Source: Anaerolineaceae bacterium (GTDB lineage Bacteria; Planctomycetota; Phycisphaerae; FEN-1346; JAACEH01). Taken from it: a stretch of DNA of 18,762 bases. A model generated the notes under the pieces. It was not told where the DNA came from. It ran no database searches and worked only from the letters and a program-made list of their open reading frames with translations. The stretch's first letter is position 1. Each line of letters begins with the position of its first letter. The stretch covers positions 1-18,762 of the forward strand of contig JAACEH010000002.1 of assembly GCA_011682595.1 (NCBI GenBank), written 5' to 3'. Below, in pieces: positions 7,501-14,915 of the stretch. Position numbers and translations under genes: made by a program.

Positions 7501-7546
7501 CCCCCCCCCCCCTCGCAGACGCCTTTTTCGGGGGTAGCGGGGGGGG
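7501..7546. repeat. C12 homopolymer followed by G5 and G8 runs
   Basis: Twelve consecutive C (7501-7512), then GGGGG (7530-7534) and GGGGGGGG (7539-7546). The runs are complementary and could fold back on each other. They lie just beyond the stop of the exported metal-site gene and at the decayed end of the pseudogene. The exact lengths should be treated as uncertain because sequencing and assembly often miscount such runs. Confidence 0.7.
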
Positions 7547-8099
7547 TAGTGGCTCGAGGCGCTTCGTGCCAACGGCCAACTCGTCGATCCAGAGGTAGTT
7601 GAGTTTGAGCTTGTTCGAGGTCCTCAGCTTCAGACCCTCGAACGGCGGACCGCTTCATCTCGGGCCAGTAGGCGTAAAGATTCCATACGCCTGGCGGCGG
7701 GTACTTGCCGTACCAGCCAACCGGGTCAACAAAGACATGCATACGCTCATCGCCGTGAGGACGCGCTCCCGCTTTCGGGGCTGGCCAACGGCTGGGCGGA
7801 TTGTAACCGCCGAGGGCGACGAAGTGGTGCTCGCACCCGTGATCGGGGGCAAACTTGGTATAGAACCGCCGTGTCTTTCTTGATGCCCACGTCGCCGGGA
7901 TACTTGGCGGCCAGCCCCGCGCCTTGGGGCCGCCGATAAGGGGCTTGTCCGTTCGGCCTTTGTTGGGATTGTTTTTCAGCTCCCTCGTCGCCGGCGAGTT
8001 ACTGAACAGCTTGGCCGCGGCCGCCCCGGGTGTCTCCGGCAAGCGGAACGCCGCGATGGTGCGAGCACCCGAGCACCATGCTCGCAGCCACCCAGCCAT
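7545..8099 (-). pseudogene. Frameshifted, internally deleted ConA-like (polysaccharide-lyase-like) protein
   Basis: No single frame encodes a protein, but recognisable blocks lie in all three minus-strand frames. PLIGGPKARG (near 7920-7950) is in one frame, LAAKYPGDVGIKKD (7873-7915) in a second, RFYTKFAPDHGCEHHFVALG to YAYWPEMK (7652-7868) back in the first, and LKLRTSNKLKLNYLWIDELA with VGTKRLEP (7550-7633) in the third. That needs at least three frame changes. The middle block (HHFVALGGYNPP, RPHGDER, PPGVWNLYAYWPEM) resembles the ConA-like, polysaccharide-lyase-like secreted proteins common in planctomycetes. In those proteins a segment of some 60 residues separates the two last blocks, and here it is missing. 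A possible original start at 8099 overlaps the stop of the 47-aa gene. The family call is from memory of motifs. Mis-sequencing could explain single shifts but hardly the missing segment. Confidence 0.6.
8056..8086. repeat. Two overlapping, mutually exclusive inverted repeats
   Basis: atggtgc (8056-8062) pairs with gcaccat (8073-8079), while tgcgagca (8060-8067) pairs with tgctcgca (8079-8086). Both cannot form at once. They sit just downstream of the 47-aa gene in its direction of transcription. There is no T-run, so this is not a standard terminator. Confidence 0.4.
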
Positions 8100-8242
8100 C
8101 AACGGCGTTTCTTCGACCCGACCTCCTTCGTGGCGCAGCAACTGGGAACGCCGCCGGGGCCGTAATCCTTCTCGTGCTGTTTTGCCAATTCCTCCAGCCA
8201 TGACTTCAAAGGGCGGATGAGGAACTTGATGAAGCGCTTCAT
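8099..8242 (-). CDS. Small Cys-Cys protein, similar to LDCC-motif putative metal-binding proteins
   Basis: Encodes 47 residues, below common length cut-offs. The start is very well supported: AGGAGG lies exactly six bases before ATG 8242. The gene begins 48 bp after the stop of the ferritin-like gene on the same strand, so the two probably share a transcript. The protein is a basic amphipathic helix (FIKFLIRPLKSWLEELAKQH, 4-23), then KDYGPGG and a Cys35-Cys36 pair near the C-terminus, ending in a basic tail SKKRR. This layout (helix, EKxYG/FG turn, CC close to the end) matches the short LDCC-motif putative metal-binding proteins I recall from planctomycetes, except that the motif reads PSCC instead of LDCC. 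Function unknown; metal binding is a guess from the vicinal cysteines. Confidence 0.6.
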   Translation of the reverse strand: MKRFIKFLIRPLKSWLEELAKQHEKDYGPGGVPSCCATKEVGSKKRR

Positions 8243-8248
8243 GTCAGA

Positions 8249-8254
8249 CCTCCT
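8249..8254 (-). promoter_or_regulatory. Ribosome binding site of the 47-aa gene
   Basis: AGGAGG six bases before ATG 8242. A small GC-rich hairpin (tgcccc/ggggca) lies immediately upstream. This is the main evidence that the short frame is translated. Confidence 0.65.
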
Positions 8255-8290
8255 TGCCCCTGCCGGGGCATACCTTCCAATTCCTTATCG

Positions 8291-8815
8291 CTAGTGTACG
8301 GCTTGCCGCCAAGAACCGGCGAGGAATCCGCCCTTCAGGCGTCGAATTCGGGTAGCCACGGTTCTGGCAAGCTGGGCTTGCTGTTCCGACAACTGCGTCG
8401 CCAAGAGCTTGGCCCGATTATCCACGGTCGCCAGACAGGCCTGAAGGTAGGCCTGCCAGACGGTCTCCTCCATGCTCATCGCAAAGGCCAGGACCTCCGC
8501 CTCGGCGAGGAATTGCCCGGCGCCGGCCACAGACGCAGCGATGTCATCGAGCCGATCCCACAACAGATCGCTGAGCGTGACTTCCAGAAGCGGCTGACCG
8601 TCAACCAGGGCGCGGAGACGCACCCGCTGCGTTTTCTTCTCCGCCTCAAGGGCGTGCAGCAGGTCCAACACGTGGGGATCGCAGACGCGCGAGGCAAGTT
8701 TATCGTAGACCAAAATGGCCGTTTCCAAGGCCGGAATCAGACCTTTGCAGGCCTTGTCTTCCAGAACTGCTTCGTGGTAAGTCACAGGCCGAGAGATGTT
8801 CTGTAGGGTCTCCAT
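8291..8815 (-). CDS. Ferritin-like helical-bundle protein A (divergent paralogue)
   Basis: Protein of 174 residues predicted as almost all helix. GLIPALETAILVYDKLASRV (25-44), HVLDLLHALEAEKKTQRVRL and EAEVLAFAMSMEETVWQAYL have the spacing of rubrerythrin/ferritin-like bundles (a Glu in helix 1, ExExK in helix 2, a paired Glu before helix 4). The usual ExxH iron-ligand motif is not intact: the helix 2 His is replaced in EKKTQ, so it may not hold a di-iron site. The closest relative in view is the divergent neighbour at 9108-9647; about 60 of 130 positions match without a gap. Start: ATG 8815 has AGGAGG seven bases upstream; ATG 8819-8821 is too close to it. No signal peptide, so cytosolic. Family placement is by pattern only. 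Confidence 0.75.
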   Translation of the reverse strand: METLQNISRPVTYHEAVLEDKACKGLIPALETAILVYDKLASRVCDPHVLDLLHALEAEKKTQRVRLRALVDGQPLLEVTLSDLLWDRLDDIAASVAGAGQFLAEAEVLAFAMSMEETVWQAYLQACLATVDNRAKLLATQLSEQQAQLARTVATRIRRLKGGFLAGSWRQAVH

Positions 8816-8822
8816 CGCCATG

Positions 8823-8828
8823 CCTCCT
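8823..8828 (-). promoter_or_regulatory. Ribosome binding site of ferritin-like protein A
   Basis: AGGAGG seven bases before ATG 8815, deciding between the ATGs at 8815 and 8821. Confidence 0.65.
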
Positions 8829-8948
8829 CTTAGACGCCTTGCGCGATCGGGATATCTCGAGTCGGCCCCTGCCACGTTGTTCTCCCATATTCCATAACGG
8901 ACAACCAAAACACCGGGTTCCATGAATCGTTGATTGGTCCAAGACTCT

Positions 8949-8968
8949 GGCGCCTGACGGCCGGCGCC
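8949..8968. repeat. GGCGCC inverted repeat in the divergent region
   Basis: GGCGCC at 8949-8954 and 8963-8968 with an 8-base spacer. Each copy is itself palindromic, so this could be a hairpin or two adjacent protein-binding sites. Confidence 0.4.
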
Positions 8969-9107
8969 GCCTCCACCTGAAATGTCACTCTGCGGGGAGA
9001 TTCCTGGAACCATCTCCGGGTGTCGTCCGTTCTGTAGGCAGGAGGTGTTGCTGGAACAACGAGTAAGCCCCTATCATCACACCGAAAGGCAAGTGGGAGT
9101 CCGGGCG

Positions 9108-9647
9108 ATGGCGACAATGCGTGGGACACAGGTGCGAACACGTCAGGGCAACCTGGGGACAGCCGATGAATCCGCCGGCGGCCTGATTCAGGCATTGGAA
9201 CTGGTGGCGGCGCTTTACGGAAAACTCCGATCACTTGCCGCGGACCGCCATGCTCACCATCTGCTTCAAGTGCTTGAAGTGGAAAAGCGAACACAATGGA
9301 TGCACCTGCACACTCTGGCCGACCTGCGAGCCGTCTCGCAACCCAGGCTCAGCACACTCTTGTGGAAGCAACTGGATGGCATCGCTGCAGATGTCGCCCA
9401 AAGCAGGGGGCTCCTTTCGCGGGCCCAGGCCGTTGCCCTGGCCTGCCGTGGTGAAGAACTCATCCAGGATGCCTACCTTCAGCTTTATTTTGTGGTGACC
9501 GACAGCCGGGCAAAACTCCTGGTATCGACTTTGTCGCAACGGCAGGCCCAGACAGCTCGAATGGTCGCTGCTCAGGCACAGGAATCCAATGCCCCCCCGC
9601 GCGGCGATCCTCGGGAACAGCCTTTGCTTTCTCGCCGCCATGGTTGA
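9108..9647 (+). CDS. Ferritin-like helical-bundle protein B (divergent paralogue)
   Basis: Protein of 179 residues, paralogous to the product of 8291-8815: GLIQALELVAALYGKL, VLEVEKRTQ, STLLWKQLDGIAADVA, GEELIQDAYLQ and RAKLL...LSQRQAQTAR line up gap-free over 130 residues. The core resembles a rubrerythrin-type four-helix bundle with LExEKxTQ in helix 2 and EE before the last helices, but again without a full ExxH pair. Starting at ATG 9108 (GGGAG eight bases upstream) the core begins at residue 24-25, exactly as in paralogue A, which supports this start. A Pro/Arg-rich tail follows the bundle and is absent from A. No signal peptide. It is followed 32 bp later by the 63-aa Cys-rich gene, probably on the same transcript. 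Metal or redox sensing or storage is a guess. Confidence 0.75.
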   Translation: MATMRGTQVRTRQGNLGTADESAGGLIQALELVAALYGKLRSLAADRHAHHLLQVLEVEKRTQWMHLHTLADLRAVSQPRLSTLLWKQLDGIAADVAQSRGLLSRAQAVALACRGEELIQDAYLQLYFVVTDSRAKLLVSTLSQRQAQTARMVAAQAQESNAPPRGDPREQPLLSRRHG

Positions 9648-9667
9648 AGCCGTGGTCTTTCCGGTTC

Positions 9668-9673
9668 AGGAGG
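9668..9673 (+). promoter_or_regulatory. Ribosome binding site of the 63-aa Cys-rich gene
   Basis: AGGAGG six bases before ATG 9680. It favours this start over the in-frame ATG at 9644 that overlaps the preceding gene. Confidence 0.65.
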
Positions 9674-9679
9674 TGTGGT

Positions 9680-9871
9680 ATGAGACTGTCGATCGGGCCA
9701 GTGGCAAACAAGCTCAAGACGCATGAGGGAATGGAACAATTTGGACGAGTCATCTGCTCGGAGTGCGGCCTGCCGATGTGGCAAGGCTCGGGGACATGCA
9801 GATGCCATGGCGAGCAGACCGAGGAGCCTGACGTGGCGATGCGAAAAGAAGATCGCAAGGGTCTGGCCTGA
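9680..9871 (+). CDS. Small Cys-rich protein with a zinc-ribbon-like half-site
   Basis: Encodes 63 residues. The start at ATG 9680 has a perfect AGGAGG six bases upstream. VICSECGLPMWQGSGTCRCH (25-44) contains C27-x2-C30 and C40-x-C42-H43, the spacing of a small zinc-ribbon or other four-ligand metal site. The rest is polar and charged, with no signal peptide or membrane segment, so it is cytosolic. It follows the ferritin-like gene B closely and is itself followed by the terminator at 9944-9981, forming a two-gene unit. No family recognised. Zn(II) is the default ligand, although Cu(I) is possible given the neighbourhood. Confidence 0.6.
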   Translation: MRLSIGPVANKLKTHEGMEQFGRVICSECGLPMWQGSGTCRCHGEQTEEPDVAMRKEDRKGLA

Positions 9872-9943
9872 AGGAGGGTTAAGGAGGTCTGGCAGATAAT
9901 TGAGAGCCCTTCTCCACAAGGCCAGGCAGTGAGTGCTCAACGT

Positions 9944-9981
9944 TGCCACCGGAACTGCAAGGGCAAGCCGGTGGCATTTTT
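9944..9981 (+). terminator. Intrinsic terminator after the small-protein unit
   Basis: A perfect 9-bp stem (tgccaccgg 9944-9952 with ccggtggca 9968-9976) with a 15-base loop is followed by TTTTT (9977-9981). It lies 72 bp after the stop at 9871 and separates that unit from the efflux operon. Confidence 0.8.
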
Positions 9982-10106
9982 CAGGGGTCGCAGTCTGCCC
10001 CCCATGGCTGCGGCCCTGTATTTTAATCGGCGACGGGCCGAGGTATGGGTCGAGGGCGCGGCACGAGGTGTCCGGTGCGTCCTGAACGACACGGCCACCA
10101 AGGGGC

Positions 10107-10135
10107 TTGTTTTTGCCCAGCCAACCGCGCATAAT
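10107..10135 (+). promoter_or_regulatory. Candidate promoter of the metal-efflux operon
   Basis: TTGTTT (10107-10112) and CATAAT (10130-10135) are separated by exactly 17 bases. The predicted transcription start is near 10142, about 30 bases before the first ATG. It lies directly after the upstream terminator. Pattern match only. Confidence 0.45.
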
Positions 10136-10173
10136 TACTTGTGGGGCACAGCACATCCAGAAAGGGTATCTGC

Positions 10174-11610
10174 ATGGGGCCACGTTGGTTTCTTGGAACC
10201 ACACTTGTACTGCTTGTCGCCATATCAGGGTGTGCATCAGCTCCGGAGCGAGAAGCTTTTCTTCAGTACAAAGAGATGCGGCGGGAAGCCTACCCATCCG
10301 GCGCCGATGGCCAGGTGGGCCGGCGAATGCCCGCACTTACGGAGCAGTCGGAATTGTCCGACTACCTGGTCTACGCCGCACTGAACAATCCAGGGCTCGA
10401 AGCAGCCTTCAATCGGTGGAAGGCCGCCCTGGAGCGCGTGCCGCAAGTACGGAGCCTGCCCGACCCGCGGTTTACATACCGATATTTCATCCGCGAAGTC
10501 GAGACCCGTGTCGGCCCGCAACAGCAATCCTTCGAGCTGGCCCAGAAATTCCCCTGGTTCGGCAAGCTGGAGCTGCGCGGAGGCATTGCCCTGGAGGCGG
10601 CCAATGCGGCCCGCCAGCGCTACGAGGCCGAGAAACTCAAACTGTTCTACCTCGTCCAGGACGCCTATTTCGAGTACTACTACTGGTCCCGCGCCGTGGC
10701 CATCACGCGAGAGAACCGCGACCTGGTGAAGCACTTTGAGCAGGTCGCCGAAATGCGCTACAGGGCTGCGACCGGCAATCACCCCGATGTGATTCGAGCC
10801 CAAGTGGAACTCGGCAAGCTGGAAGATCGACTCGGCACACTGCTCGATCTGAAAGGGCCCATTGTAGCCCGGCTCAACTCTCTGTTGAACCGCCCCGTTG
10901 AGGCGCCGTTGCCGCCGGCCAGGGAAATGCCGGGGGACGAACTCGGGGCCTCGGACGCTCAAGTCCTCCTCTGGCTCAGGGAGAGCAATCCCGAACTAAA
11001 AGCCTTGGCCTACGAGATTGCCAAGGAGGAGCAGGGCATCGCACTGGCCCGCAAGGAGTACTTTCCCGATGTGACCCTGGGAGTAAACTACGTCGATACC
11101 AGCGAGGCCCTGATGCCGGGCGCCCCCGACAGTGGCAAAGATCCGGTGGTGGCCATGGTCTCGGTCAACATTCCTATCTGGTACGAGAAACTGAATGCCG
11201 GCGTGCGGGAAGCCAGGGCCAGGCATCGGGCCGCCGCCAGGAAAAAGGATGACCGGGCGAACCAACTGGATGCCCAGGCCAAGCTGGTTCTCTACAAGGT
11301 CCGGGACGCCCAGCGGAAAATAGACCTCTATGGCAACGCCTTGATTCCCAAGGCCAGGCAGTCCGTGCAGGTCGACGAGGCGGGCTATCGGGCCGGCAAG
11401 GTCGGCTTCCTGGACCTCATTGACGCCGAACGAATACTACTCGACTTTCAATTGTCGTTCGAACGGGCAACCGCCAACAGCGCTCAACGAACAGCCGAAC
11501 TGGAAATGCTCGTCGGCAGAGCAATACCCCGAAAGAAAACGACCAAGGAAACGGATTCGACCCCCGCAAAGCCGACCTCAGATGCCAAGACAGAGGAGAG
11601 GGAGCAATGA
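10174..11610 (+). CDS. Outer-membrane efflux lipoprotein, TolC/CusC-like
   Basis: Outer-membrane channel of a tripartite metal efflux system (OEP family, PF02321), 478 residues. It starts at ATG 10174 (AAAGGG seven bases upstream); a GTG at 10141 would prepend an unlikely polar stretch. A lipoprotein signal ends in VAISGC, so Cys20 is acylated and the protein is anchored in the outer membrane. Long amphipathic helices with the paired-repeat layout of the family follow: LSDYLVYAALNNPGLEAAFN opens the first repeat, and LLWLRESNPELKALAYEIAK opens the second. FTYRYFIREVE and PDVTLGVNYVD look like its beta-barrel strands. A charged Lys/Thr tail ends the protein. It is first in the operon; its stop overlaps the next start (ATGA). 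It is closer to the heavy-metal CusC/CzcC group by context than by any single motif. Confidence 0.9.
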   Translation: MGPRWFLGTTLVLLVAISGCASAPEREAFLQYKEMRREAYPSGADGQVGRRMPALTEQSELSDYLVYAALNNPGLEAAFNRWKAALERVPQVRSLPDPRFTYRYFIREVETRVGPQQQSFELAQKFPWFGKLELRGGIALEAANAARQRYEAEKLKLFYLVQDAYFEYYYWSRAVAITRENRDLVKHFEQVAEMRYRAATGNHPDVIRAQVELGKLEDRLGTLLDLKGPIVARLNSLLNRPVEAPLPPAREMPGDELGASDAQVLLWLRESNPELKALAYEIAKEEQGIALARKEYFPDVTLGVNYVDTSEALMPGAPDSGKDPVVAMVSVNIPIWYEKLNAGVREARARHRAAARKKDDRANQLDAQAKLVLYKVRDAQRKIDLYGNALIPKARQSVQVDEAGYRAGKVGFLDLIDAERILLDFQLSFERATANSAQRTAELEMLVGRAIPRKKTTKETDSTPAKPTSDAKTEEREQ

Positions 11611-11957
11611 GAGCCTCTTCAGAATGCCGACGCGTCGCGACCCGCTCACCACGCTGGACGGGCAGCAGCGGGATTGTGTGCGGTATGCTGCTGACCGTTC
11701 TGGGCCAGACCGTCTGGCCCCGCGTGGTTCAGGCCACCAGCAACGCCGAGCGCCCACACGATGATACGGGGTTTGACCTGGGCAGCCTGGTGGTGCCAAT
11801 GGGGATTGCCACGCTGACACTCATGACGGTCACGGTGTGCCTGGGCCTGTTCAGGCGCCTGAACCCGAGAGTTCTGCTCAAGTGGCACAGGCGATTCGGA
11901 CCTGCGGCCATCATCTCTGGCGCGCTTCACGCACTGCTGGTGCTGTTGACGCACTGA
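11607..11957 (+). CDS. Small membrane protein with a transmembrane His pair
   Basis: Encodes 116 residues and is translationally coupled to the efflux lipoprotein by an ATGA overlap. The N-terminal part (about 22-44) looks like a signal peptide or signal anchor. Two hydrophobic helices follow at about 60-82 and 97-114. The last begins after LKWHRRFGPA and contains GALHALLVL. His94 and His108 lie 14 residues apart on one helix region, a spacing seen in b-type haem-binding helices of ferric-reductase-like and cytochrome-b561-like proteins. Only one such helix is present, so haem binding would need a dimer or partner. Small proteins of this kind turn up beside heavy-metal pumps, but I recognise no named family. 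Role unknown; a reductant for the metal, or a pump accessory subunit, is possible. Confidence 0.7.
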   Translation: MRASSECRRVATRSPRWTGSSGIVCGMLLTVLGQTVWPRVVQATSNAERPHDDTGFDLGSLVVPMGIATLTLMTVTVCLGLFRRLNPRVLLKWHRRFGPAAIISGALHALLVLLTH

Positions 11958-12133
11958 GGAACACAAGTGGCCCAACTGCCGGACAAAAAACCAAGGCTGG
12001 CAATTGAGGGAATCTGAAGGTGGAAAAAACCGTTTGGATGGGCGTCTGTTCGCTCAGATGCCTGCCCTGGACCTCGCAAACCGATGCGGCTCGAGCCCTT
12101 CCTTGAAGCGGCTGGACGCAATGGGGGAACAAG
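11958..12133. other. 176-bp gap inside the efflux operon
   Basis: It lies between the small membrane protein and the adaptor. No gene, terminator or clear promoter is seen. The frame open from 12004 runs into the adaptor in another frame and has no ribosome binding site. Confidence 0.4.
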
Positions 12134-14915
12134 ATGATGGTCAATATTCCGGACCGTACCTCGAGAATCGTCAGAAAGGCGCTGCTTGTCGTTGGAGCGC
12201 TGATTATCGCGGCGGGCGGGTACGCCGTCCGCTGGGCCCTGGCCCCGGGCGGGGGGGCTTCCGACGCCGAGGCCAACAGGCCCTCCGAGCACGGCCAGGT
12301 AAGCCAGGTCATACAGATGTGGACCTGCGCCATGCACCCCCAGATACGCATGCAGAAACCCGGCAAGTGTCCCCTCTGTGGCATGATTCTGGTTCCCGTC
12401 AAGGTCGACGGCAGTAGTGGAAACATGCGGCAGTTCGCCACCAGCCATGAAGGCCAGGCCCTAATGCGTATCCAGGTCAGTCCGGTCGAGCGAAAGTTTG
12501 TCACGGCCGAGATCCGCATGGTCGGAAAGGTTGAGTACGACGAAACGCGGTTGGCGTACATTGCCTCCTGGGTCCCGGGGCGTATCGACAAACTATACGT
12601 CGACTACACGGGGATTGAGGTCAAAAAGGGCGACCATATGGTCTACTTGTACAGCCCCGAATTGCTGAGCGCCCAGGAGGAGCTTCTCCAGGCCCTGGAA
12701 GCAGTCGCCGCCACTCGGAACAGCAAACTGGACAGCATGCGGGAGACCGCCCAGTCGACCGTGGAGGCGGCTCGCGAGAAGCTGCGCCTGTGGGGCCTTG
12801 CCCGGGAGCAGATCAAGGACATCGAGAAGCGGGGCAAGACAACGGACCACATGACCATCTACGCCCCGGTGGGCGGCATCGTCATCCATAAGAACGCCCA
12901 GGAAGGCATGTATGTCAAGACCGGCCAGCGGATATACACCATCGCCGACCTCAGCCAGGTCTGGGTCAAACTGGACGCATACGAATCGGACCTGGTCTGG
13001 TTGCGGTATGGCCAGAAGGTGGCCTTCACGACCGAAGCGTATCCCGGTGACGAATTCGTGGGGACAATTTCCTTCATCGATCCGGTTCTCGACGCCAAGA
13101 CCCGCGTGGTCAAGGTGCGGGTCGATGTGCCGAACGCCGATGGGCGGCTCAAACCGGAGATGTTCGTCAGGGCGGCGGTCCGGGCGAATATCGCCATGGG
13201 CGGTCGTGTCATGTCCCCGGATCTGGCCGGAAAGTGGATATGCCCGATGCATCCCTCTATCGTCAGGGACAAAGCCGGGGAATGTGACATCTGCAAGATG
13301 CCGCTGGTTCGAACCGAGTCGCTGGGTTACGTTTCGGCCGATGTGGCGAAACAGGTGAAGCCGGTGGTGATTCCCGCCGCCGCGGCACTGGTCACCGGGA
13401 CTCGAGCCGTGGTCTATCTGCAGCGTAATCCCTTCCTGCTGCAAAAGGAGGACATCACTGACTGGCCCGGCCTGATTGCGGATCTGAGGCGTCAGTTGCA
13501 GGCCAAGGGGCCGATGCCCGGAAAGCGACTGTGGAAGCTGCTCAGCCCGGAACTCAGAAAGAAACTTTCTGAATTCGGCCCGCTGGACACGATCAGCGGG
13601 CCCTTGGCGGACCGGCTCTTTGAGGAACTCAGCAACGTTCTGGCCCGGCGGGACTTCTACGTGGAGTCCCAGTGGCAAGGAGTGGAACTGGACGACGAGA
13701 TCAGCCGGCTTCTGGCCAAGGGCCTTGACAAGCTGTTGCCCGGCGAAGTCCTCCAACTGAATCGCCGCCTGCTGGAACGGACCTGCGTGGACAAGATCGC
13801 CAAGGCAATCGATAAACCGACCTTTGTGGGCCGCGAGATCCTGCTCGGGCCCCGGGCCGGGGACTATTACATTGTTCGCCACGGGCTGAAGGAAGGTGAG
13901 CTTGTTGTCACCAACGGCGCGTTCAAGATCGACAGCGCCCTTCAGATTCAGGCCAAGCCCAGCATGATGACTCCGGAAGGAGGCGGTGGCGGCGGAGGCG
14001 GCCACCATGGTGGCGGCGGAGCAAAAAAGAAGTCCGCATCCGCCAAGCGGCCAGCAGCGCCTTTGTCCGCCGAGTTCAAGGCACAACTTAAGACGCTTGA
14101 CAAGAGCTACAGGAGCGTGGCGAAGACTATGAAATCGAGGAATGTCAAACAGATCAAGGCGGCCTTCGGTTCTTTCGGAGCCGGCCTCAAAGCTGTCAAC
14201 GGCCTGCTGGCCACCGGTCACCGTCGCATGCAGTGGAACGAACTGAAGATGCTCCTGGAAAACGACGCCGTCGAAGGCCAACAGTACATTGAGGATATGC
14301 GTGGCGCCTCTCGTGTATTCGAAAGCCTCACCGGCAACATGAAGCGGGTGCGAAAAACCTTCATGATGATGATGCCCGACCAGACCCGGCCGGCCGAGTC
14401 CGAGAGGACGGACGTCCCGGCCGCGTTTCGGACTCAGTTGAATCCTCTCTGGGATGCTTACCGGGCGATCCGTTCAGCCTTGACCGCTGACCGGGCCGAG
14501 GAAGCCGGCCGGGCCGCCGACTTGGCCGTGCGGGCCCTGGCGGCCGTCGAAATAAAGCTGCTCGACGGCCAGGCCCACACGGCATGGATGAAGGAATCCG
14601 ACGGCCTTCGGTCGTCGCTGGCCGAGATGGCCCAGGCGCAAGACCTGGAGGCGCTTCGCCGCGGGTTCATCGTCGTCAGCGACAAGATGACCGCCATCGT
14701 GAAGACCTTTGGCCTGGGGAGGCCTGGCCCGGTTTACCGGCTGAAGTGTCCGATGGCCTTTGACAATCGCGGAGCCTTCTGGCTGCAAGCCGCTCGCAAG
14801 GTTCAGAATCCCTATCTCGGCGGCGACATGCCGGGCTGTGGCGAGGTGGCCGAGACGATTAACCTGAAACCGACTCCCGTCATCGGAGGACGCAAGCACA
14901 AGGGAGGTCGTGAGA

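Larger units (their letters stand above)
8816..9107. promoter_or_regulatory. Shared divergent intergenic region of the paralogue pair
   Basis: These 292 bp separate two head-to-head paralogous genes and must contain both promoters. A GGCGCC/GGCGCC hairpin element lies at 8949-8968, roughly in the middle. No convincing -35/-10 pair could be picked for either side. AGGAGG at 9040-9045 lies two bases before an in-frame TTG at 9048, an alternative but poorly spaced start for the plus-strand gene. Confidence 0.45.
9872..10173. other. Intergenic region: terminator, then promoter of the efflux operon
   Basis: No gene is supported in these 302 bp. They hold the intrinsic terminator at 9944-9981 and a promoter-like sequence at 10107-10135. 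An open frame from 9929 to 10384 runs into the efflux gene in another frame, has no ribosome binding site and is rejected. Confidence 0.6.

Noticed and set aside
7447..7602. Small gene starting by ATGA overlap after the metal-site protein
   Set aside because: The frame is about 50 codons, passes through the C12 tract and encodes nothing recognisable. There is no independent ribosome binding site.
7497..8201. Single intact gene of 234 codons on the minus strand
   Set aside because: Only the middle of this frame looks like protein. Matching parts of the same family lie in the other two frames on both sides, so it was called a pseudogene. Its upstream part overlaps the well-supported 47-aa gene.
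9929..10384. 151-codon plus-strand frame before the efflux operon
   Set aside because: It contains a strong terminator and a promoter-like sequence and runs into the efflux lipoprotein in another frame. No Shine-Dalgarno.
12004..12417. 137-codon plus-strand frame before the adaptor
   Set aside because: No ribosome binding site, and it overlaps the first metal-binding motif of the adaptor in another frame.
12593..14281. 562-codon minus-strand frame
   Set aside because: Antisense to the adaptor gene, which is confirmed by metal motifs and by coupling to the pump.
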